Assembly: GCF_042610375.1 (NCBI RefSeq)
Contig: NZ_JBGJZL010000006.1
Coordinates: forward strand, 124,001 to 188,000
Source of the DNA: CTSoil-075 sp042610375
Lineage (GTDB): Bacteria; Bacillota; Negativicutes; DSM-13327
Direction: 5' to 3'
DNA: 64,000 nucleotides
Position 1 is the first letter of the stretch. Every line of letters begins with the position of its first letter. The translations under genes and the position numbers were made by a program. This document shows positions 28,130 to 35,905 of the stretch, piece by piece. The notes beneath the pieces were generated by a model. The model was not told the origin of the DNA, ran no database searches, and was given only the letters and a program-made list of their open reading frames with translations.

Positions 28130-28148
28130 ACATCACCTCCGAGCCAAC

Positions 28149-28562
28149 TTATATCTGATGAAAGAGATAAGCTAGCAACAAACCTAAACTAAGACCGCCC
28201 AATACTTCAACAGGACTGTGCCCTTGACGTTCTCGCAAGACTGGTTCACTATGCTGCCCTGACACCATATAACGATTGATGGCTTTTGCTTGTTTTCCCA
28301 CTGCACGCCTAATGCCTAAAGCATCAATGACTGTTATCATGAGCACTGCCACACCTAGGCCAAAAATTGGCGAAGAAAGACCTTCTGATAGCCCAATTAA
28401 AAAGACTGTACTGCTCATAATCGTACTGTGAGTACTAGGAAAACCACCATTACCAATTAAATTGACAGCCTGTTTTTGAAAACGAATATAATTAACCATA
28501 AACTTTAACGTACCTGCCGCAAACCATGCAACAATAGGCATTAGAGCATATTTATAAACCAC
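28149..28562 (-). CDS. Divergent PAP2 family protein (DUF212/YuiD type)
   Basis: 137 residues with four to five hydrophobic segments. The family motif GNGGFPSTHSTIMSSTVFLIG near residues 37-57, then IDALGIRRAVGKQA and the C-terminal LRERQGHSPVEVLGG, identify the divergent PAP2 group. In PAP2 enzymes the conserved His-containing motifs remove phosphate from lipid phosphates. Here a role as phosphatase for the phosphoribosyl-polyprenyl intermediate is plausible because mycobacterial UbiA is paired with a PAP2 protein. It is 11 bp from the SMR gene. Confidence 0.85.
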   Translation of the reverse strand: MVYKYALMPIVAWFAAGTLKFMVNYIRFQKQAVNLIGNGGFPSTHSTIMSSTVFLIGLSEGLSSPIFGLGVAVLMITVIDALGIRRAVGKQAKAINRYMVSGQHSEPVLRERQGHSPVEVLGGLSLGLLLAYLFHQI

Positions 28563-28573
28563 GTTCGAGCCTC

Positions 28574-28918
28574 CTAGGATTTAGCAACAAGCACAATGCC
28601 CGCCATAATAAATAAAATTCCGCCGATTCTGAGCCAGCCAATAGGTTCATTAAATAGAAAATAAGAGGCAATAAATACAAGTACATAGCCTAAACTGATC
28701 ATCGGATACGCATAACTCAGCTCAACTTTTTTTAAGGCAATAATCCATAAAATTGTACTAATACCGTATAAAAACAGCCCGAGTACGATGGGCCATTTAA
28801 TTTTCTCGAGTAATGTATTTCCTGGTTGGGCAGCCATTTGCAGCGCACCATATTTAAAAGCAATTTGTCCAATTGCACCAATAAATACTGAGATAAGTAT
28901 AAACACTAAATCTTTCAT
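28574..28918 (-). CDS. EamA/SMR-type small transporter (ArnE/ArnF-like)
   Basis: 114 residues, four transmembrane helices. The pattern FILISVFIGAIGQIAFKYGA, PIVLGLFLYGISTILWI, LSYAYPMISLGYVLVF and FLFNEPIGWLRIGGILFI is that of small multidrug-resistance-like proteins acting as polyprenyl-phosphate-sugar flippases (ArnE/F). It sits between the UbiA and PAP2-like genes. A role in turning the lipid-linked pentose to the outer face is the best inference. Confidence 0.82.
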   Translation of the reverse strand: MKDLVFILISVFIGAIGQIAFKYGALQMAAQPGNTLLEKIKWPIVLGLFLYGISTILWIIALKKVELSYAYPMISLGYVLVFIASYFLFNEPIGWLRIGGILFIMAGIVLVAKS

Positions 28919-28953
28919 AGTTCTACCGCCTTTCTAATTCTGCAAAAACTACT

Positions 28954-29826
28954 TTATTCAAAATAGTATAAAACAACGACAACCATCACTGCAAATAACA
29001 TGACCGTGGTTAAAATGTGACGATCTTCCAGTAAAATTTCTTCTGGTCTCCCGCCCTTACCTTTCATATGAATTAAATATAAATAGCGAAAAATACCATA
29101 CATCACAAGAGGGATGGTCCACATTAAATGAATAGTATGCCCCGACGTAAAGGTAAATAATGAATAACTCATAATAGCAGCAGTTGTCACAATACTATTT
29201 AATTGATTAAGAAGCTCAGGAGAATATTGTTCTAATACTTTACGATGCTCCCCTTTATTTTTACTTAACAAATATAATTCATGCCGACGTTTACTAATAG
29301 CTAAAAATAAAGCCAGTAACATAGTACAGATTAAAAACCAAGGAGTAAAAGGAATATCAATGACTAGCCCACCACCAATGGCCCTTAGTACAAAGCCAAA
29401 AGCAATAACCATGATATCAATAATGACGATATGTTTCAATTTCATTGAATATGCTACATTAATCATAAAGTATCCTAAAAGTAGCAGGCTAAACCAAGGA
29501 TTCAGAATAAAAGCCATAGAAAATGATGAGATCAATAAAATACAACCAAAAGCCAAGGCTCGTATGGGTTGCAGTCGCCCTGATGCAATCGGGCGATGCC
29601 TTTTCTCAGGATGCCGACTATCAGCTTCGCGATCGACATAATCATTCAATATGTATACACAACCTGATACTAAGGAAAACAATAAAAAACCAGCAATACA
29701 CTTGCCCCACATAGCAACCGTCACTATTTTAATTGAAAAAATCAAGGCTGCAAATACCAATAAATTTTTAGTCCATTGTTTGGGACGCAGCACAGCAATA
29801 TAGGGATTTGAACCATACCAACTCAT
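28954..29826 (-). CDS. Polyprenyl-phosphate phosphoribosyltransferase (DPPR synthase-like, UbiA family)
   Basis: 290 residues, about eight to nine hydrophobic segments. The two Asp-rich motifs are NDYVDREADSRHPEKRHRP (residues ~61-79) and the second near YSMKLKHIVIIDIM. The combination with RPKQWTKNLLVFA at the N terminus is diagnostic of decaprenyl-phosphate phosphoribosyltransferase (Rv3806c type) rather than quinone or heme prenyltransferases. It would transfer phosphoribose from PRPP to a polyprenyl phosphate. It overlaps the alcohol dehydrogenase stop (ATGA), so the two are translationally coupled. Confidence 0.88.
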   Translation of the reverse strand: MSWYGSNPYIAVLRPKQWTKNLLVFAALIFSIKIVTVAMWGKCIAGFLLFSLVSGCVYILNDYVDREADSRHPEKRHRPIASGRLQPIRALAFGCILLISSFSMAFILNPWFSLLLLGYFMINVAYSMKLKHIVIIDIMVIAFGFVLRAIGGGLVIDIPFTPWFLICTMLLALFLAISKRRHELYLLSKNKGEHRKVLEQYSPELLNQLNSIVTTAAIMSYSLFTFTSGHTIHLMWTIPLVMYGIFRYLYLIHMKGKGGRPEEILLEDRHILTTVMLFAVMVVVVLYYFE

Positions 29827-30971
29827 TTAGTAAACGCTCCATTATAAATTTTCTCTACGATCCCAGGAACTTGTCCTGCTGGATCGTTAGCGAGACTTCC
29901 CGTAACACGCTCCGCTAAATATCCTATATCTTGTTTCGTTAATGAAAAATCTGTTAAGCAAAGGTTCACACCAAGACTACGGATAAAATTCCGATAAGCA
30001 CTCATAAATTCCTCTTTACAGCTAGAAGGTTTCCCATCCAAGGCACTTGCTATGCGATCAAATTTTTCTTGAGAAAATTCATAGGTCTGTTCCAGCCAAC
30101 TTTCAAATAAAACCATCAAACCTGATCCATGGCTGGTGTTGGTTTTGACCCCAATTGGATATTGCAGGCGGTGAGGCAGACAAGTACTGGAATTAGCTAA
30201 ATTAAAGCCCATGAGCATACTCCCATACATCATCTTTGTACGAGCAATCTGATTGTTTCCATCTAATAATGCTTGTGGTAAATATTCACCAACTAATTGG
30301 ATAGCAGCCAAAGAATTCATTTCAATTTGAGGGCTTAATCCACTTTTTGAAATATAAGTTTCCACCGCATGGGCAAAAACATCAAAGCCTGTCTCTAAGG
30401 TAATAGCAGACGTTAAGGATACTGTCAATTGAGGATCTACAATGGCAATCTGAGGAAAAAGTCCTTCATGACGAAAACTAGTTTTTACCCCACAGCTTTC
30501 ATCTGTTAAAATCGCCGCCCAATTGGTTTCTGATCCTGTACCCGCTGTCGTCGGAATCGCAATCAAAGGTACATCAACATGAGTAATGGGCTTTTGACCA
30601 AGCAAATAAGGTTCTACCTTCTCACGAGTGGATAAACCTAAAATAATACCTTTGGCCCCATCGATTACACTACCACCGCCCAGAGCTACGACAACATCAG
30701 GTTGCCAATCGGCAAATTGATCAACACATGCATTCACTTCTTTCGTCAAAGGATTCGCACTCATACCAGCAAATAACGCCGTTTCAGCACCTTGCTTTTG
30801 CAGATCTGCAATCAATCGATCTGTAAAGCCTTGCTTCTTCATCGCATATTTTCCTGTAACAAGCAGGATTTTTTGACCAAATTTCACAATATGGGATGAT
30901 GCTTGTTCAAACTTACCCCAGCCGAAAATTATTTTTGTCGGCATAAAATATGAAAAATGCATCGCATTCAA
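29823..30971 (-). CDS. Iron-containing alcohol dehydrogenase family protein
   Basis: 382 residues. The NAD-binding GGGSVIDGAKG and IPTTAGTGSETNWAAI motifs, then FDVFAHAVETYIS (metal-binding His) and a C-terminal metal site identify the family. The second family signature is less standard: CLPHRLQYPIGVKTNTSHGSG, with HR-Q in place of the usual HA-AHPLG. This is the butanol dehydrogenase-like branch. It is the first gene of the polyprenyl-glycan run; whether it acts in that pathway or is a bystander is unclear. Confidence 0.88.
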   Translation of the reverse strand: MNAMHFSYFMPTKIIFGWGKFEQASSHIVKFGQKILLVTGKYAMKKQGFTDRLIADLQKQGAETALFAGMSANPLTKEVNACVDQFADWQPDVVVALGGGSVIDGAKGIILGLSTREKVEPYLLGQKPITHVDVPLIAIPTTAGTGSETNWAAILTDESCGVKTSFRHEGLFPQIAIVDPQLTVSLTSAITLETGFDVFAHAVETYISKSGLSPQIEMNSLAAIQLVGEYLPQALLDGNNQIARTKMMYGSMLMGFNLANSSTCLPHRLQYPIGVKTNTSHGSGLMVLFESWLEQTYEFSQEKFDRIASALDGKPSSCKEEFMSAYRNFIRSLGVNLCLTDFSLTKQDIGYLAERVTGSLANDPAGQVPGIVEKIYNGAFTK

Positions 30972-31049
30972 CTCCTAACTTTTATTGGCTCATTAATTAC
31001 TATACTAAAAATATCCAGTGGTGCAAAGTAAAACTTTTATTTTGTCGAT

Positions 31050-31103
31050 AAAAAAAGAACTCTGGCATAGTATGTACATAATCTGTACTACTTTACCAGA
31101 GCT
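31050..31103 (-). terminator. Terminator after the lipoprotein gene
   Basis: CTCTGG...CCAGAG arms with a long, partly paired AGTAGTACAGAT/ATGTACATACT middle, followed on the minus strand by a T6 run. It lies just after the stop at 31112. Confidence 0.65.
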
Positions 31104-31111
31104 TATCATTT

Positions 31112-31582
31112 CTATATATTCGCCAACAATTGTTGTAGAACTTTATATTTAGCATCAGTATAAATTTGATCAAAATCTATAATATACCACTCACCGTTGA
31201 CTTTTTCCAAACCAACTGGTTTAATTGTCATTTTAAAACTATTTTGCTCTTGGATGGTCACGACAACTGCGGCATAATTACCTTGCTGAGTCACTTGTTT
31301 GATCGACAAAATATTAGAGTTTTTGATTTCTTCAACCCCTGTTTGTCCAGTCATGAACTTCAATACAGTATTAATATTATTCTTTGAGGCAGCGGACACA
31401 TATAAACTTGCTTCATTCATACGATTGTTTTTTGCTGCATCAAAAAAAGTTTTTACAGTGCCTTCAGTTGTAAGTCCAGCAATACGCTGAAGTCCTGATC
31501 CTGAACTACCACACCCTGCAATCAGTAACACAATCAATAACAAACTCATGGCCACCAGACTTTTCATTTTGTTCTTTAACAC
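31112..31582 (-). CDS. Lipoprotein with DUF4878-like fold
   Basis: 156 residues. The signal sequence ends in a lipobox, LLIAGC, so it is probably anchored to the membrane by Cys24. The mature part (TEGTVKTFFDAAKNNRMNEA, then AAVVVTIQEQ, VNGEWYIIDFDQIY) resembles the DUF4878/NTF2-like lipoproteins found widely in Firmicutes. Initiation is GTG at 31582 with GAGGGGTG upstream, or an ATG five codons in. Flanked by hairpins, so monocistronic. No known function. Confidence 0.75.
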   Translation of the reverse strand: MLKNKMKSLVAMSLLLIVLLIAGCGSSGSGLQRIAGLTTEGTVKTFFDAAKNNRMNEASLYVSAASKNNINTVLKFMTGQTGVEEIKNSNILSIKQVTQQGNYAAVVVTIQEQNSFKMTIKPVGLEKVNGEWYIIDFDQIYTDAKYKVLQQLLANI

Positions 31583-31729
31583 TTACTACATCACCCCTCT
31601 TACTATAATTAAGAAACATAAACTTGTTATGTATTCTTTAATTATAGCAAAGAATGACTGTCTAGTCATTCTTTATCCTGACATTTAGCTCTAGTAATAA
31701 TTGGTAACAACTTTCTATTTAATAATAAT

Positions 31730-31759
31730 GATAAGGCTGGCGCATATGCCAGCCTTATC
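31730..31759 (-). terminator. Hairpin between chemoreceptor-like and lipoprotein genes
   Basis: A perfect 12-bp stem GATAAGGCTGGC/GCCAGCCTTATC with a six-base loop, 48 bp past the stop of the chemoreceptor-like gene. The T-tract is weak (ATTATTATT), so termination is likely but not certain. Confidence 0.65.
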
Positions 31760-31806
31760 ATTAGATCAATTCCAATACTATACACCTACAATATTAGGTC
31801 TACACT

Positions 31807-32622
31807 CTAAACTATTTGAGATATCCTTTGCACATCCATAGCAGCAGCTGTAAATTGTTGCATAGAAGCAGAAATCTCTTCACTTGCCGCTGCTTGTCGT
31901 TCACCAAGTTGGGCTGTTGATAAAATTGTATTGGTCATATCTCCGGCTTCGGACCTAATTGTTTGGAGAATAGATTTGATATCTTTAACCGCTGTTGTAC
32001 TATCATCAGCCATCTTGCGAATTTCCTTGGCAACGACTGCAAAGCCGCGCCCCTGCTCTCCAGCTCTTGCAGCCTCAATGGCAGCATTTAGCCCTAAAAT
32101 ATTGGAGCTTGCAGCAATATCGCTGACAAATTTTAAAATCTCATCTGTCTTTACAATATCAGAAAGCACATTATTACTTATTGTTCGCAAGGAATCAAGG
32201 TCTATAGATAACTGTGTAGCCGTTGCGGCGACTTCTTGACTGGTGGCACTTATTTGCTGTGATGTGCTCGCAATTGTCTCTGCAGCCTCATGAAGCGTTT
32301 CCTGTGTAGCCAGACTTGTTCCCACAGCGATAGCACCTACTAGCTTATTATTTTCAAAAATTGGTTTAGCAATAGCTTTAACTGAATTGCCATACATTTC
32401 TTTAGGGATAACCATACTAATTTCTTTACCATTTTTTAAACACTGATCCATTGAGCCGTTCTCTTTAATCTTTTCACCCAAGCCAATTGTCATATCAAAA
32501 GTTTTCGCCGCTTGGCAATGAACAATTATTCCATCTGCATTCGAAATCCAGATAGCAGAATCAAAAGCCGATACTGATTGGTAGATAGGAGCTGCATCAA
32601 TAATACTTTGTAAAATAGCCAT
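31807..32622 (-). CDS. Soluble methyl-accepting chemotaxis-like protein
   Basis: 271 residues, no transmembrane segment. Residues ~1-110 form a PAS/GAF-like sensor (FDSAIWISNADGIIVHC, VIPKEMYGNSVKAIAKPI, LVGAIAVGTS). The rest is a short MCP signalling domain with the hallmark hairpin tip SSNILGLNAAIEAARAGEQGRGFAVVA. This is the layout of small cytosolic receptors such as YfmS. The methylation helices are shortened, so it may modulate CheA rather than adapt conventionally. It has a good AGAGGTG site. The ligand is unknown. Confidence 0.85.
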   Translation of the reverse strand: MAILQSIIDAAPIYQSVSAFDSAIWISNADGIIVHCQAAKTFDMTIGLGEKIKENGSMDQCLKNGKEISMVIPKEMYGNSVKAIAKPIFENNKLVGAIAVGTSLATQETLHEAAETIASTSQQISATSQEVAATATQLSIDLDSLRTISNNVLSDIVKTDEILKFVSDIAASSNILGLNAAIEAARAGEQGRGFAVVAKEIRKMADDSTTAVKDIKSILQTIRSEAGDMTNTILSTAQLGERQAAASEEISASMQQFTAAAMDVQRISQIV

Positions 32623-32856
32623 CTGAAAGCACCTCTTTATAATCTTTTATATCTTCCCATTTATTTCTTAACCATCAATTCTATTTATAATTTAGCGCAA
32701 AATCTATCGAATTACAATTCTTTGTTAAAATTTATTTTAACAAAGAATTGTAATAAAAGCTGACGTTCCCATTTGTCTTACATTTGTCTTATTGCGATTG
32801 ATTTCTTCCTATAAAGTATATATGATGATACTATAATCGAACCTTGGAGGTTTTTT

Positions 32857-33423
32857 ATGGATATCAAACAAGCAATATTGAATAGAAGAAGCATTAGATC
32901 TTATCAGAGCAGATTAATCCCACGAAAATTGATCGAAGAATTATTGGAGTTTACAATAAAAGCTCCTTCGGGGAAAAATCGTCAGCCATGGAGATTTGTT
33001 GTCTTAGAAGAACAAAATAAAGATATGTTAGCCACAATTATGGCTGAAAAGATAGATTCTCGACAACAGCAAGACCTAGATATCGGCAGCTCTAAAATAA
33101 GTATAAACGCCATTAATCAGGCATCAGTAGTGATTTTAGTATTTAATGCCTTCTCCAAGTTTGAAAAAGATTATAACCACTATCGTTTATTAACGGATAC
33201 TCAATCTATTGGAGCAGCAATTCAAACTATGATTCTAGCTGCAGAAGATTTTAACTTAGGTACTCTGTGGATCTGTGATATTTTTTATTCTGAACGTGAA
33301 ATATGTTCCTGGTTACATCGCGACGATGAACTCATCGCAGCGGTAGCCATAGGTTATCCCAATCAATCACCTAGCTCACGCCCGCGCACATCATGGACAG
33401 AAATCACCGAATGGCTACGTTGA
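32857..33423 (+). CDS. Nitroreductase family protein
   Basis: 188 residues. FMN-binding signatures are RRSIRSYQSRLIP at the N terminus and APSGKNRQPWRFVVLE; the C-terminal half has QSIGAAIQTMILAAEDFNLGTLWI and AVAIGYPNQSP. It reduces unknown quinone, nitro or similar substrates with NAD(P)H. The start has a CTTGGAGG site. Its last ~24 codons are duplicated 10 kb away at 43609, marking the left edge of an inserted island. It converges with what was originally asnB. Confidence 0.88.
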   Translation: MDIKQAILNRRSIRSYQSRLIPRKLIEELLEFTIKAPSGKNRQPWRFVVLEEQNKDMLATIMAEKIDSRQQQDLDIGSSKISINAINQASVVILVFNAFSKFEKDYNHYRLLTDTQSIGAAIQTMILAAEDFNLGTLWICDIFYSEREICSWLHRDDELIAAVAIGYPNQSPSSRPRTSWTEITEWLR

Positions 33424-33625
33424 ATAAGCAAAATATCTAATATCATCTGTAGACAGACTATTGAATTTAAATTCTTAATTAAGCATCTAGTGATTTATAA
33501 TCAATAAACAAACTAGTCGCTATCAATCATAAGTGATAACGACTAGTTTGTTTTATCTATATAAATTCTACCTTATATTTTCGCAGCCAAGTATCAACTT
33601 GGATCAAATAGGCAAATAACTGGGG
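33350..33625. repeat. Left copy of a perfect 276-bp direct repeat bounding the island
   Basis: Base-for-base identical to 43609-43884. It covers the nitroreductase 3' end, the intergenic hairpin (ACTAGTCGC/GACTAGTTTG region) and the last ~70 bases of asnB. Beyond 33625 the two copies suddenly diverge. Confidence 0.97.
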
Positions 33626-33890
33626 CTGACTCATGAGTTGCCCAAACCAAGGAATATTAATTGTGGTACTTTCCACTTGAGCAAGGGAACGTATTTTTTG
33701 GGCGTCAATAAGATCAAGTAGTGGAGAACTAGGATCATCTAAGATTCTCAATACCCATGTGCGCACCGCATTGAGATAGGATGGGTTATGCGTCTTAGGA
33801 TAAGGGCTTTTACGTCGCCATAATACATCATCAGGCAAGACACCTGTCAGAGCATGCGTAACAATCCTTTTTCTCTGTTTTGATAGTTTT
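33557..33890 (-). pseudogene. 3' fragment of a second asparagine synthetase gene
   Basis: Encodes about the last 110 residues of an AsnB-like protein (PDDVLWRRKSPYPKTHNPSY near its start) and ends with the same residues as the intact asnB at 43816-45660. It lacks the glutaminase and most of the synthetase domain. A one-base deletion at about 33855 (GCATGCG versus GCATGGCG in the intact gene) shifts the frame, and similarity stops at about 33890. Apart from its last ~70 bases it differs from asnB at many third positions, so it is a diverged allele or paralogue and not a recent copy. Not functional. Confidence 0.92.
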
Positions 33891-33917
33891 TCAAGACTAT
33901 CATATTAAATGCCAATA
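33891..33917. repeat. 27-nt direct repeat, copy A
   Basis: Starts TCAAGACTATCAT and ends TTAAATGCCAATA. The same 27-mer with one mismatch is at 37294-37320. It begins exactly where the asnB similarity ends. Confidence 0.85.
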
Positions 33918-33981
33918 GTCCATCTATCCCTTTTCTTATTTTTCATCGTAAAAATTAATGATTAATTCCATCTAATTCAAG

Positions 33982-34025
33982 AGAGGTTCCAGAGGGAATT
34001 GTTATTTTCCTCGAACCTCTTTTTC
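33982..34025 (+). terminator. Possible terminator (plus strand)
   Basis: AGAGGTTC/GAACCTCT arms (33982-33989, 34013-34020) with partial inner pairing and a T5 tail on the plus strand. No plus-strand gene precedes it now, so it may be a relic. Confidence 0.45.
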
Positions 34026-34059
34026 TATAAAAAAGGTCATCTCAGACATCAAGATCACG

Positions 34060-34830
34060 CTACAGCATTCTCTTTATTTTTTCTTTTTTCTTCTCAATGC
34101 TACTAACAAGAAAGTCCTCATAGCCTTCTTTAGGATATATTGCATTTTGTTGTAAACCCATAACGGATAAAAACATAGACGATTGAGTTATTCCAGAAAT
34201 GCCCATTTTCTTCACTGTAACAGGTACCGCATCATACAAAGTGCGCAGTTGTACCAATTCATCTTTCAATTCTAAATTAGAAATTCTATCCTTCTCTGCT
34301 TCAATTTTTACAGCAATTAGCTCCTGCAATTCGTCATAATTTATTTTTTCAGTACTTGTTCCTCTACGAATGTATATATCCGCTTTTTGTAGAGATTTAC
34401 TATCCGACTCACAAATCACTGGTAAATCAGAAGGCTTTACTCTAATAATTATCACTTGAAACTTTTTCCCTCGAAGCGTACCATAAACTTCATTATCATA
34501 AAAAAAGTTTAAGAGATTAATACAAGATAAAATTTTTTCAGGAAAATATTTAGAGATTTTTTTAATTAAATCTGCAGCATCAATAATATTGTCGTTTGGT
34601 ATCCCTGCCGCAACTATATTATTATCTTGTTCTGAAACACCTATTACAATAGCGCCACCGCCGCTGTTTGCAATTCCAAGAATAATTTTTGCCATTTTAT
34701 CAAAATCAATCCAATTTTCTTTAAAATCAACATTATTACTTTCTCCAACATTTTGTTGTAAAAAATGAGCAAATTCTTCAATTGTTGGCTCCTTAAAAAA
34801 ATTCAATAAACTATCTTTTGTGATTTCCAT
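34060..34830 (-). CDS. AlbA_2 (Schlafen-like) putative DNA-binding domain protein
   Basis: 256 residues. Residues ~25-165 match the AlbA_2 domain: VDFKENWIDFDKMAKIILGIANSGGGAIVIGVSE, with a later IRRGTSTEKINYDELQELI. The C-terminal ~90 residues are helical and basic (KKKEKIKRML) with no clear domain. AlbA_2 proteins occur as transcription regulators and as parts of anti-phage systems. It is AT-rich, lacks tightly linked partners, and stands just inside the island's left edge. The role is unknown, but defence is plausible from context. Confidence 0.75.
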   Translation of the reverse strand: MEITKDSLLNFFKEPTIEEFAHFLQQNVGESNNVDFKENWIDFDKMAKIILGIANSGGGAIVIGVSEQDNNIVAAGIPNDNIIDAADLIKKISKYFPEKILSCINLLNFFYDNEVYGTLRGKKFQVIIIRVKPSDLPVICESDSKSLQKADIYIRRGTSTEKINYDELQELIAVKIEAEKDRISNLELKDELVQLRTLYDAVPVTVKKMGISGITQSSMFLSVMGLQQNAIYPKEGYEDFLVSSIEKKKEKIKRML

Positions 34831-35216
34831 TTATTCATCCCCAATAGTAGCAAAATTCACTATACTTCGTCATAAACTAAAATCCGACTTAATTTAACCA
34901 TTATCAGATATATTCTTTATTTTTTTAAAAACTCCTCTCAAGCTCCTCATAAATCCACAGGATATTCTGATTCTCGCACTTACCAACATTTTAGGCAGCA
35001 TTATCAGGAGGGCAGCTAAAAGACGAAGGGAACGAGAAGGACGGTGGCAGCGTTCGCCTTCATACACATAATAAGACACAATCACCATTCCCTATCTCTG
35101 CTATGCCTGATATGAAAAAATTCGACGTAACGAATCCGATAGGGCAAATTATTTTATATCACCCGCAGGGCATGAGCATTGATGGGCGATCATAAGCGGA
35201 ACCGCAATACTGGAAG
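34831..35216. other. Gene-free, decayed stretch of the island
   Basis: No intact gene. On the plus strand, 35111-35203 encodes a short run (MKKFDVTNPIGQIILYHP...) that faintly resembles the N terminus of RhuM-type proteins before a stop. It may be a gene remnant, and this is a weak match. A minus-strand 64-codon frame at 34894-35088 has no recognisable features. Upstream DNA for the AlbA_2 gene lies at 34831-34900. Confidence 0.3.
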
Positions 35217-35262
35217 AAGGTCATTCGGCACTCCCTGCTGAATGACCTTGATTGTTTTTTTG
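35217..35262 (+). terminator. Orphan rho-independent terminator
   Basis: AAGGTCATTCGGC pairs with GCTGAATGACCTT and is followed by TGATTG and T7. Strong, but there is no intact plus-strand gene upstream. It supports a decayed gene in the preceding stretch. Confidence 0.75.
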
Positions 35263-35279
35263 CGTTCTTTACTTACTGT

Positions 35280-35306
35280 AACAAAAAAGTACCATCCCCA
35301 ACTGTC
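35280..35306. repeat. REP-like end sequence, degenerate copy
   Basis: ACAAAAAAGTACCATCCCCAACTGTC resembles the right end of the transposase unit at 43581-43604 (CAAAAAAGGAACGTCCCCAACTGTC). It is probably a relic of the same short repeat family. Confidence 0.55.
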
Positions 35307-35358
35307 CACCAAGAACTTCTTGCAGATTGGTTCCTTTTCTAAAATAATCTATTTCCCT

Positions 35359-35880
35359 TTATACGCTTTTCGTGATCGCAGGATATGTAAAGAATAATAA
35401 ATGAATTACATTCAAACTAAAATGAGCAAAGATATAGCCTCAATCTGATTACACCTCTAGTATATCCATCCATACCCCAGTCCAGCTATAGTACCCCATA
35501 TACTATACGCTATTCCGCCAGCGTAATGAGCAAATCTAAAAATCAGAGAAGTAATGACAATAGCAAGCCAATTCCCCCACGTGGAACTTTGAAACATCAC
35601 AGCAAGATCTTTTTGAATAAATCCGCGAAAAAAACCTTCCTCAGCTATACATACAAAGAGTAATTTGGAATCCAAATCGGCAAACACTCTGGCAGCTTAG
35701 GATCAAAATAAACCGCCCCTGCAAGCAACGCTAAAAAAACAAGAATTGAAATGAGTTTCACGATTCTAGGAATGCTATCCTTAAGCATTTTCATCCATTC
35801 ATCTCGATTTACCAGTAACGGGTGGGTTAAGCCCAGGATTAATAGACCTACCAAAGTTTTATCAAAATTAAGATATAATG
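35359..35880 (-). pseudogene. CPBP-family intramembrane protease gene, frameshifted
   Basis: Three overlapping frames together reconstruct a CPBP (CAAX protease/bacteriocin-processing, Abi) protein. The first part (35645-35854) has two membrane segments and stops after NYSLYV. The second (35457-35687) has the catalytic CIAEEGFFRGFIQ and FRFAHYAGG motifs and stops after GYGWIY. A third frame continues as AHFSLNVIHLLFFTYPA to 35359. At least two frameshifts are needed. CPBP proteins process peptides or lipidated proteins and often sit in immunity or bacteriocin loci. Presumably inactive. Confidence 0.85.
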
Positions 35881-35905
35881 TAAAAGGATGGACTCCCTTT
35901 CACAA

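Noticed and set aside
33557..33838. A complete 93-residue gene at the left island edge
   Set aside because: It is only the C-terminal end of a broken asparagine synthetase, with a frameshift just upstream.
34894..35088. 64-codon basic minus-strand frame in the island
   Set aside because: No ribosome binding site, no family resemblance and biased composition; probably chance or a relic.
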